Assembly: GCA_037893245.1 (NCBI GenBank) | Contig: JBAIAA010000522.1 | Location: 62,001 to 126,000 of the forward strand | Direction: 5' to 3' | Length of the DNA stretch: 64,000 nt | Source: Crossaster papposus | Taxonomy: Eukaryota > Echinodermata > Asteroidea > Velatida > Solasteridae | Shown: positions 54,901 to 64,000 of the stretch, piece after piece | Numbering within the stretch: position 1 is the first letter of the stretch | Layout of the letters: each line of letters opens with the position of its first letter | Made by a program: the position numbers and the translations under genes | Notes under the pieces: generated by a model | Seen by the model: only the letters and a program-made list of their open reading frames with translations | What the model was told of the DNA's origin: nothing | Databases searched by the model: none

Positions 54901-56413
54901 AAATGCTCTATAGCGCCCATTGAGCTTAAGAAACACTTTTCGGCACTTTTTACCTTCAGATCACGAAATTGACTAACAACACTCCCAAATGCTCTATAGC
55001 GCCCATTGAGCCTAACAAACAGTTTTCGGCACTATTTACCTTCAGATCACAAAATGGACTTACAACACTCCCAAATGCTCTATAGCGCCCATTGAGCCTA
55101 ACAAACACTTTTCGGCACTTTTTACCTTCAGATCACGAAATTGACTAACAACACTCCCAAATGCTCTATAGCGCCCATTGAGCCTAAGAAACACTTTTCG
55201 GCACTTTTTACCTTCAGATCACGAAATTGACTAACAACACTCCCAAATGGTCTATAGCGCCCATTGAGCCTAACAAACACTTTTCGGCACTATTCACCGT
55301 CAGATCACGAAATGGACTTACTACACTCCAAAATGGTCTATAGCGCCCATTGAGCCTAACAAACACTTTTCGGCACTTTTTACCTTCAGATAACGAAATG
55401 GACTAACAACACTCCCAAATGCTCTATAGCGCCCATTAAGCCTAACAAACACTTTTCGGCACTTTTTACCTTCATATCACGAAATGGACTAACAACACTC
55501 CCAAATGCTCTATAGCGCCCATTGAGCCTAACAAACACTTTTCGGCACTTTTTACCTTCAGATCACGAAATGGACTTACAACACTCCAAAATGGTCTATA
55601 GCGCCCATTGAGCATCAGAAACACTTTTCGGCACTATTTACCTTCAGATCACAAAATTGACTAACAACACTCCCAAATGCACTATAGCGCCCATTGAGCC
55701 TAACAACCACTTTTCGGCACTATTTACCGTCAGATCACTAAATGGACTTACAACACTCCAAAATGGTATATAGCGCACATTGAGCCTAAGAAACACCTTT
55801 TGGCACTATTTACCTTCAGATTACGAAATGGACTTACAACACTCCAAAATGGTCTATAGCGCCCATTGAGCCTAAGAAACACTTCTCTGCACTTTTTACC
55901 TCCAGATCACGAAATTGACTAACAACACTCCCAAATGCTCTATAGCGCCCATTGAGCCTAACCAACACTTTTCGGCACTTTTTACCTTCAGATCACGAAA
56001 TTGACTAACAACACTCCCAAATGCTCTATAGCGCCCATTGAGCCTAACAAACACTTTTCGGCACTTTTTACCATCAGATCACGAAATGGACTAACAACAC
56101 TCCCAAATGCGCTATAGCGCCCATTGAGCCTAACAAACACTTTTGGGCACTATTTACCTTCAGATCACGAAATGGACTTACAACACTCCAAAATGGTCTA
56201 TAGCGCCCATTGAGCCTAAGAAACACTTTTCGGCACTATTTACCTTCAGATCACGAAATTGACTAACAACACTCCCAAATGCTCTATAGCGCCCATTGAG
56301 CCTAACAAACACTTTTCGGCACTATTTACCTTCAGATCACGAAATTGACTTACAACACTCCAAAATGGTCTATAGCGTCCATTGAGCCTAAGAAACACTT
56401 TTCGGCACTTTTT

Positions 56414-56419
56414 ACCACC
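56414..56419. other. 3-bp insertion (ACC duplicated)
   Basis: TTTTTACCTTCAG has become TTTTTACCACCTTCAG, so the monomer ending at 56422 is 89 bp. The equivalent monomer 18 units upstream (ending at 54871) has no insertion, so the event came after that copying. The change is a simple tandem duplication of three bases. Confidence 0.9.
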
Positions 56420-56563
56420 TTCAGATCACGAAATTGACTAACAACACTCCCAAATGCTCTATAGCGCCCATTGAGCTTAAGAAACACTTTTCGGCACTTT
56501 TTACCTTCAGATCACGAAATTGACTAACAACACTCCCAAATGCACTATAGCGCCCATTGAGCC

Positions 56564-56570
56564 TAATTAA
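56564..56570. other. 4-bp insertion (TTAA) in a 90-bp monomer
   Basis: GCCTAACAACCAC, as at ~53121 and ~55697, has become GCCTAATTAACAACCAC, giving a 90-bp monomer (56509-56598). It lies about 150 bp from the ACC insertion. It also sits at a copy junction: monomers to the left follow the order at 54.87 kb, while from 56509 onward they follow the order after 55.65 kb. The 90-bp length is a multiple of three, which is why a chance 80-residue open frame (minus strand, 56421-56663) survives here and nowhere else. Confidence 0.88.
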
Positions 56571-57200
56571 CAACCACTTTTCGGCACTATTTACCGTCAG
56601 ATCACTAAATGGACTTACAACACTACAAAATGGTATATAGCGCACATTGAGCCTAAGAAACACCTTTTGGCACTATTTACCTTCAGATTACGAAATGGAC
56701 TTACAACACTCCAAAATGGTCTATAGCGCCCATTGAGCCTAAGAAACACTTCTCGGCACTTTTTACCTCCAGATCACGAAATTGACTAACAACACTCCCA
56801 AATGCTCTATAGCGCCCATTGAGCCTAACAAACACTTTTCGGCACTTTTTACCTTCAGATCACGAAATGGACTTACTACACTCCAAAATGGTCTATAGCG
56901 CCCATTGAGCCTAACAAACACTTTTCGGCACTTTTTACCTTCAGATCACGAAATTGACTAACAACACTCCCAAATGCTCTATAGCGCCCATTGAGCCTAA
57001 CAAACACTTTTTGGCACTATTTACGTTCAGATCACGAAATGGACTTCCAACACTCCCAAATGGTCTATAGCGCCCATTGAGCCTAACAAACACTTTTTGG
57101 CACTTTTTACCTCCAGATCACGAAATTGACTTACAACACTCCCAAATGGTCTATAGCGCCCATTGAGCCTAACAAACACTTTTCGGCACTTTTTACCTTC

Positions 57201-59006
57201 AGATCACGAAATGGACTTCCAACACTCCCAAATGCTCTATAGCGCCTATTGAGCCTAACAAACACTTTTCGGCACTTTTTACCTTCAGATCACGAAATTG
57301 ACTAACAACACTCCCAAATGCTCTATAGCGCCCATTGAGCCTAACAAACACTTTTCGGCACTATTTACCTTCAGATCACGAAATGGACTTACAACACTCC
57401 AAAATGGTCTATAGCGCCCATTGAGCCTAAGAAACACTTTTCGGCACTTTTTACCTTCAGATCACGAAATGGACTAACAACACTTCCAAATGCTCTATAG
57501 CGCCCATTGAGCCTAACAAACACTTTTCGGCTCTTTTTACCTTCAGATCACGAAATGGACTTACTACACTCCAAAATGGTCTATAGCGCCCATTAAGCCT
57601 AACAAACACTTTTCGGCACTTTTTACCTTCAGATCACGAAATTGACAAACAACACTCCCAAATGCTCTATAGCGCCCATTGAGCCTAACAAACACTTTTT
57701 GGCACTATTTACGTTCAGATCACAAAATGGACTTCCAACACTCCCAAATGCTCTATAGCGCCCATTGAGCCTAACAAACACTTTTTGGCACTATTTACGT
57801 TCAGATCACGAAATGGACTTCCAACACTCCCAAATGGTCTATAGCGCCCATTGAGCCTAACAAACACTTTTCGGCAGTATTTACCTTCAGATCACGAAAT
57901 GGACTTACAACACTCCAAAATGGTCTATAGTGCCCATTGAGCCTAACAAACACTTTTCGGCACTTTTTACCTTCAGATCACGAAATGGACTAACAACACT
58001 CCCAAATGCTCTATAGCGCCCATTGAGCCTAACAAACACTTTTCGGCACTTTTTACCTTCAGATCACGAAATGGACTTCCAACACTCCCAAATGCTCTAT
58101 AGCGCCCATTGAGCCTAACAAACACTTTTTGGCACTATTTACGTTCAGATCACGAAATGGACTTCCAACACTCCCAAATGCTCTATAGCGCCTATTGAGC
58201 CTAACAAACACTTTTCGGCACTTTTTACCTTCAGATCACGAAATTGACTAACAACACTCCCAAATGCTCTATAGCGCCCATTGAGCCTAACAAACACTTT
58301 TCGGCACTATTTACCTTCAGATCACGAAATGGACTTACAACACTCCAAAATGGTCTATAGCGTCCATTGAGCCTAAGAAACACTTTTCGGCACTTTTTAC
58401 CTTCAGATCACGAAATGGACTAACAACACTTCCAAATGCTCTATAGCGCCCATTGAGCCTAACAAACACTTTTCGGCTCTTTTTACCTTCAGATCACGAA
58501 ATGGACTTACTACACTCCAAAATGGTCTATAGCGCCCATTAAGCCTAACAAACACTTTTCGGCACTTTTTACCTTCAGATCACGAAATTGACAAACAACA
58601 CTCCCAAATGCTCTATAGCGCCCATTGAGCCTAACAAACACTTTTTGGCACTATTTACGTTCAGATCACAAAATGGACTTCCAACACTCCCAAATGCTCT
58701 ATAGCGCCCATTGAGCCTAACAAACACTTTTTGGCACTATTTACGTTCAGATCACGAAATGGACTTCCAACACTCCCAAATGGTCTATAGCGCCCATTGA
58801 GCCTAACAAACACTTTTCGGCAGTATTTACCTTCAGATCACGAAATGGACTTACAACACTCCAAAATGGTCTATAGTGCCCATTGAGCCTAACAAACACT
58901 TTTCGGCACTTTTTACCTTCAGATCACGAAATGGACTAACAACACTCCCAAATGCTCTATAGCGCCCATTGAGCCTAACAAACACTTTTCGGCACTTTTT
59001 ACCTTC
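57201..59006. repeat. 11-monomer (946 bp) offset duplication
   Basis: Units 57201-58060 match 58147-59006 at 946 bp (11 x 86). Shared rare variants are ATTGACAAACAAC (57631/58577) and CGGCAGTATTTACC (~57873/58819). One difference was seen: GCGCCCATTG near 57415 against GCGTCCATTG near 58361. Monomer 58061-58146 between the copies has no partner. Confidence 0.85.
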
Positions 59007-62000
59007 AGATCACGAAATGGACTAACAACACTTCCAAATGCTCTATAGCGCCTATTGAGCCTAACAAACACTTTTCGGCACTTTTTACCTTCAGATCACG
59101 AAATGGACTTACTACACTCCAAAATGGTCTATAGCGCCCATTGAGCCTAACAAACACTTTTCGGCACTTTTTACCTTCAGATCACGAAATTGACTAACAA
59201 CACTCCCAAATGCTCTATAGCGCCAATTGAGCCTAACAAACACTTTTTGGCACTTTTTACCTTCAGATCACGAAATGGACTTCCAACACTCCCAAATGCT
59301 CTATAGCGCCTATTGAGCCTAACAAACACTTTTCGGCACTTTTTACCTTCAGATCACGAAATTGACTAACAACACTCCCAAATGCTCTATAGCGCCCATT
59401 GAGCCTAAGAAACACTTTTCGGCACTATTTACCTTCAGATCACGAAATGGACTTACAACACTCCAAAATGGTCTATAGCGCCCATTGAGCCTAAGAAACA
59501 CTTTTCGGCACTTTTTACCTTCAGATCACGAAATGGACTAACAACACTTCCAAATGCTCTATAGCGCCCATTGAGCCTAACAAACACTTTTCGGCTCTTT
59601 TTACCTTCAGATCACGAAATGGACTTACTACACTCCAAAATGGTCTATAGCGCCCATTAAGCCTAACAAACACTTTTCGGCACTTTTTACCTTCAGATCA
59701 CGAAATTGACTAACAACACTCCCAAATGCTCTATAGCGCCCATTGAGCCTAACAAACACTTTTTGGCACTATTTACGTTCAGATCACAAAATGGACTTCC
59801 AACACTCCCAAATGCTCTATAGCGCCCATTGAGCCTAACAAACACTTTTTGGCACTATTTACGTTCAGATCACGAAATGGACTTCCAACACTCCCAAATG
59901 GTCTATAGCGCCCATTGAGCCTAACAAACACTTTTCGGCACTTTTTACCTTCAGATCACGAAATGGACTTACTACACTCCAAAATGGTCTATAGCGCCCA
60001 TTGAGCCTAACAAACACTTTTCGGAACTTTTTACCTTCAGATCACGAAATTGACTAACAACACTCCCAAATGCTCTATAGCGCCAATTGAGCCTAACAAA
60101 CACTTTTCGGCACTTTTTACCTTCAGATCACGAAATTGACTAACAACACTCCCAAATGCTCTATAGCGCCCATTGAGCCTAACAAACACTTTTCGGCACT
60201 ATTTACCTTCAGATCACGAAATGGACTTACAACACTCCAAAATGGTCTATAGCGCCCATTGAGCCTAAGAAACACTTTTCGGCACTTTTTACCTTCAGAT
60301 CACGAAATGGACTAACAACACTTCCAAATGCTCTATAGCGCCCATTGAGCCTAACAAACACTTTTCGGCTCTTTTTACCTTCAGATCACGAAATGGACTT
60401 ACTACACTCCAAAATGGTCTATAGCGCTCATTGAGCCTAACAAACACTTTTTTGCACTATTTACGTTCAGATCACAAAATGGACTTCCAACACTCCCAAA
60501 TGCTCTATAGCGCCCATTGAGCCTAACAAACACTTTTTGGCACTATTTACGTTCAGATCACGAAATGGACTTCCAACACTCCCAAATGGTCTATAGCGCC
60601 CATTGAGCCTAACAAACACTTTTCGGCACTATTTACCTTCAGATCACGAAATGGACTTACAACACTCCAAAATGGTCTATAGTGCCCATTGAGCCTAACA
60701 AACACTTTTCGGCACTTTTTACCTTCAGATCACGAAATGGACTAACAACACTCCCAAATGCTCTATAGCGCCCATTGAGCCTAACAAACACTTTTCGGCA
60801 CTTTTTACCTTCAGATCACGAAATGGACTAACAACACTTCCAAATGCTCTATAGCGCCTATTGAGCCTAACAAACAATTTTCGGCACTTTTTACCTTCAG
60901 ATCACGAAATGGACTTACTACACTCCAAAATGGTCTATAGCGCCCATTGAGCCTAACAAACACTTTTCGGCACTTTTTACCTTCAGATCACGAAATTGAC
61001 TAACAACACTCCCAAATGCTCTATAGCGCCAATTGAGCCTAACAAACACTTTTTGGCACTTTTTACCTTCAGATCACGAAATGGACTTCCAACACTCCCA
61101 AATGCTCTATAGCGCCTATTGAGCCTAACAAACACTTTTCGGCACTTTTTACCTTCAGATCACGAAATTGACTAACAACACTCCCAAATGCTCTATAGCG
61201 CCCATTGAGCCTAACAAACACTTTTCGGCACTATTTACCTTCAGATCACGAAATGGACTTACAACACTCCAAAATGGTCTATAGCGCCCATTGAGCCTAA
61301 GAAACACTTTTCGGCACTTTTTACCTTCAGATCACGAAATGGACTAACAACACTTCCAAATGCTCTATAGCGCCCATTGAGCCTAACAAACACTTTTCGG
61401 CTCTTTTTACCTTCAGATCACGAAATGGACTTACTACACTCCAAAATGGTCTATAGCGCCCATTAAGCCTAACAAACACTTTTCGGCACTTTTTACCTTC
61501 AGATCACGAAATTGACTAACAACACTCCCAAATGCTCTATAGCGCCAATTGAGCCTAACAAACACTTTTTGGCACTTTTTACCTTCAGATCACGAAATGG
61601 ACTTCCAACACTCCCAAATGCTCTATAGCGCCTATTGAGCCTAACAAACACTTTTCGGCACTTTTTACCTTCAGATCACGAAATTGACTAACAACACTCC
61701 CAAATGCTCTATAGCGCCCATTGAGCCTAACAAACACTTTTCGGCACTATTTACCTTCAGATCACGAAATGGACTTACAACACTCCAAAATGGTCTATAG
61801 CGCCCATTGAGCCTAAGAAACACTTTTCGGCACTTTTTACCTTCAGATCACGAAATGGACTAACAACACTTCCAAATGCTCTATAGCGCCCATTGAGCCT
61901 AACAAACACTTTTCGGCTCTTTTTACCTTCAGATCACGAAATGGACTTACTACACTCCAAAATGGTCTATAGCGCCCATTAAGCCTAACAAACACTTTTC

Positions 62001-62188
62001 GGCACTTTTTACCTTCAGATCACGAAATTGACTAACAACACTCCCAAATGCTCTATAGCGCCCATTGAGCCTAACAAACACTTGTTGGCACTATTTACGT
62101 TCAGATCACGAAATGGACTTTCAACACTCCCAAATGGTCTATAGCGCCCATTGAGCCTAACAAACACTTTTCGGCACTTTTTACCTTC

Positions 62189-63220
62189 AGATCACGAAAT
62201 GGACTAACAACACTTCCAAATGCTCTATAGCGCCTATTGAGCCTAACAAACACTTTTCGGCACTTTTTACCTTCAGATCACGAAATGGACTTACTACACT
62301 CCAAAATGGTCTATAGCGCCCATTAAGCCTAACAAACACTTTTTGGCACTATTTACGTTCAGATCACAAAATGGACTTCCAACACTCCCAAATGCTCTAT
62401 AGCGCCCATTGAGCCTAACAAACACTTTTTGGCACTATTTACGTTCAGATCACGAAATGGACTTCCAACACTCCCAAATGGTCTATAGCGCCCATTGAGC
62501 CTAACAAACACTTTTCGGCACTTTTTACCTTCAGATCACGAAATGGACTAACAACACTCCCAAATGCTCTATAGCGCCCATTGAGCCTAACAAACACTTT
62601 TCGGCACTTTTTACCTTCAGATCACGAAATGGACTAACAACACTTCCAAATGCTCTATAGCGCCTATTGAGCCTAACAAACACTTTTCGGCACTTTTTAC
62701 CTTCAGATCACGAAATGGACTAACAACACTTCCAAATGCTCTATAGCGCCTATTGAGCCTAACAAACACTTTTCGGCACTTTTTACCTTCAGATCACGAA
62801 ATGGACTTACTACACTCCAAAATGGTCTATAGCGCCCATTAAGCCTAACAAACACTTTTTGGCACTATTTACGTTCAGATCACAAAATGGACTTCCAACA
62901 CTCCCAAATGCTCTATAGCGCCCATTGAGCCTAACAAACACTTTTTGGCACTATTTACGTTCAGATCACGAAATGGACTTCCAACACTCCCAAATGGTCT
63001 ATAGCGCCCATTGAGCCTAACAAACACTTTTCGGCACTTTTTACCTTCAGATCACGAAATGGACTAACAACACTCCCAAATGCTCTATAGCGCCCATTGA
63101 GCCTAACAAACACTTTTCGGCACTTTTTACCTTCAGATCACGAAATGGACTAACAACACTTCCAAATGCTCTATAGCGCCTATTGAGCCTAACAAACAAT
63201 TTTCGGCACTTTTTACGTTC
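62189..63220. repeat. 6-monomer (516 bp) tandem duplication
   Basis: Copy 1 is 62189-62704 and copy 2 is 62705-63220. The order in both is a GCCTATTGAG unit, a CATTAAGCC unit with CTTTTTGGCACTATTTACG, a CACAAAATGG unit, an ACTTCC/GTCT unit, a plain ATGGACTAAC unit and a GCCTATTGAG unit. The last unit of copy 2 differs (AACAATTTTCGG and TTTTTACGTTC). Confidence 0.85.
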
Positions 63221-64000
63221 AGATCACGAAATGGACTTACTACACTCCAAAATGGTCTATAGCGCCCATTGAGCCTAACAAACACTTTTCGGCACTTTTT
63301 ACCTTCAGATCACGAAATTGACTAACAACACTCCCAAATGCTCTATAGCGCCAATTGAGCCTAACAAACACTTTTTGGCACTTTTTACCTTCAGATCACG
63401 AAATGGACTTCCAACACTCCCAAATGCTCTATAGCGCCTATTGAGCCTAACAAACACTTTTCGGCACTTTTTACCTTCAGATCACGAAATTGACTAACAA
63501 CACTCCCAAATGCTCTATAGCGCCCATTGAGCCTAACAAACACTTTTCGGCACTATTTACCTTCAGATCACGAAATGGACTTACAACACTCCAAAATGGT
63601 CTATAGCGCCCATTGAGCCTAAGAAACACTTTTCGGCACTTTTTACCTTCAGATCACGAAATGGACTAACAACACTTCCAAATGCTCTATAGCGCCCATT
63701 GAGCCTAACAAACACTTTTCGGCTCTTTTTACCTTCAGATCACGAAATGGACTTACTACACTCCAAAATGGTCTATAGCGCCCATTAAGCCTAACAAACA
63801 CTTTTCGGCACTTTTTACCTTCAGATCACGAAATTGACTAACAACACTCCCAAATGCTCTATAGCGCCCATTGAGCCTAACAAACACTTGTTGGCACTAT
63901 TTACGTTCAGATCACGAAATGGACTTTCAACACTCCCAAATGGTCTATAGCGCCAATTGAGCCTAACAAACACTTTTCGGCACTTTTTACCTTCAGATCA

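Larger units (their letters stand above)
50400..56900. repeat. Diverged domain with private variants (16- and 30-monomer spacing)
   Basis: Variants seen only or almost only here are AACAGTTTTCGG (~51063, ~52440, ~55020), TTCATATCACG (~51518, ~52894, ~55475), AACAACCACTTTT (~51750, ~53127, ~55703, ~56571), GCGTCCATTG (~50872, ~54828, ~56378; once more near 58360), ACCATCAGATC (~50570, ~54527, ~56072) and CTTTTGGGCAC (~54595, ~56143). The GAGCATCAG markers at 51654, 53030 and 55610 are 16 and 30 monomers apart. About 54.3-54.95 kb matches 55.87-56.5 kb at 18 monomers. Two of the three indels lie at its right end. It looks less recently homogenised than its neighbours. Confidence 0.75.
1..64000. 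repeat. 86-bp satellite array (744 monomers, whole window)
   Basis: The window is an uninterrupted head-to-tail array of an 86-bp unit. Unit starts (AGATCACG and variants) fall at 1, 87, 173 and so on; the last begins at 63995. Position 63995 equals 1 + 744 x 86 + 10, and the 10 extra bases are accounted for by three insertions near 7004, 56414 and 56567. Conserved landmarks in each unit are AGATCACGAAAT (1-12), CTCTATAGCGCCCATTGAGC (35-54) and CACTTTTCGGCACTTTTT (63-80). The consensus has about 25 A, 27 C, 11 G and 23 T. All units share one orientation; no inversion or foreign insertion was seen. Stops occur in every frame, so the unit is non-coding. Arrays like this are typical of eukaryotic centromeric or heterochromatic DNA; the location is inferred. 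I do not recognise the family or species. Confidence 0.98.
56900..64000. repeat. Right-hand domain with a reduced set of monomer types
   Basis: From about 56.9 kb to the end I see no GTTCT, TATGAAAC, GAGCATCAG, CTTCTCGG or CTAAATGG/GTATATAG units, all of which are frequent to the left. Instead one cassette recurs: ATTG/GCTCT, ATGGACTTAC/GTCT/TAAG, CTTCCAAATG with GGCTCTTTTTACC, and ACTTACTACAC with CATTAAGCC. GGCTCTTTTT lies at 57531, 58477, 59595, 60369, 61401, 61917 and 63723, giving spacings of 11, 13, 9, 12, 6 and 21 monomers. The array continues past the right edge of the window. Confidence 0.8.

Noticed and set aside
56567-56570. TTAA as a piggyBac-type target-site footprint
   Set aside because: Precise piggyBac excision restores a single pre-existing TTAA, and sister units have no TTAA there. 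A short tandem or templated insertion is simpler.
56421-56663. 80-residue open reading frame on the minus strand
   Set aside because: It lies wholly within satellite units, its translation is an internal repeat of about 30 residues matching the 90-bp monomer, and it exists only because two indels removed stops. No similar frame exists elsewhere in the array.
1-64000. CRISPR array
   Set aside because: The repeated unit is contiguous 86-bp sequence with no unique spacers; all parts of the unit are repeated.
1-64000. G-quadruplex potential on the minus strand
   Set aside because: Each unit has only two GGG runs, separated by long loops; no compact four-run motif occurs.
1-64000. A bacterial, plasmid or phage origin with iterons
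   Set aside because: Iteron arrays span a few hundred bases and lie next to replication genes. Here 744 units cover 64 kb with no gene.
1-64000. A coding tandem-repeat protein (silk- or mucin-like)
   Set aside because: 86 is not a multiple of three, so each frame rotates through all three phases, and stops such as TAG in CTATAGC and TGA in ATTGAGC interrupt every frame within 258 bp.
1-64000. Transposon or LTR insertion inside the array
   Set aside because: Monomer register is continuous and accounted for to the base, leaving no room for any inserted element.

Overview
The whole 64 kb is one satellite DNA array. A unit of 86 bp is repeated head to tail, always in the same orientation, from the first base to the last. 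Reading the start of each unit (AGATCACG...) gives 744 complete monomers plus 6 bases. 744 x 86 = 63,984, and the leftover 10 bp (apart from the final 6-base stub) is explained exactly by three small insertions: 3 bp at ~7004, 3 bp at ~56414 and 4 bp at ~56567. I found no gene, RNA gene, transposon, CRISPR array, telomere repeat or non-satellite sequence. The monomer consensus is about 44% GC, with strong strand asymmetry (about 27 C to 11 G on the + strand). A long homogeneous array of this kind points to a eukaryotic chromosome, probably centromeric, pericentromeric or other heterochromatin. The sequence does not let me name the species or kingdom, and I do not recognise the satellite family.

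The organisation lies above the monomer. Units differ by substitutions at a limited set of positions (about 7-8, 13, 18-21, 27-29, 35-37, 43, 46, 51-59, 63, 69-70, 77 and 82-85). The order of these variant types repeats over long distances, as nested and irregular higher-order repeats. Left to right: block A (~875-6636) and block B (~6637-12420) are a 67-monomer tandem duplication. 12388-14107 is a 10-monomer unit in two copies. 13850-16257 and 16258-18493 are 28- and 26-monomer copies of one segment. Block C (~18494-22365) is a third copy of part of A/B and runs into a 17-monomer unit (22364-26147). 26578-28555 recopies 21504-23481. Block D (~28570 onward) recopies C and contains a 21-monomer duplication (30104-31909 / 31910-~33325). 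A 30-monomer duplication (32697-35276 / 35277-37855) shows no difference between its copies. A 32-monomer duplication (39908-42659 / 42660-45411) is followed by a partial third copy and an 83-monomer-offset recopy (46141-~48993). 50.4-56.9 kb is a more diverged domain with private variants and two of the three indels. 56.9-64 kb is a simpler domain that has lost several subtypes common to the left.

Several block junctions fall inside hybrid monomers whose left and right halves belong to different subtypes, with the 86-bp register kept. That is the expected footprint of unequal homologous exchange or gene conversion. The array therefore records repeated, recent, local amplification and not a single fixed higher-order unit. 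Coordinates of blocks come from reading diagnostic variants by eye. Block ends are good to about one monomer unless stated.
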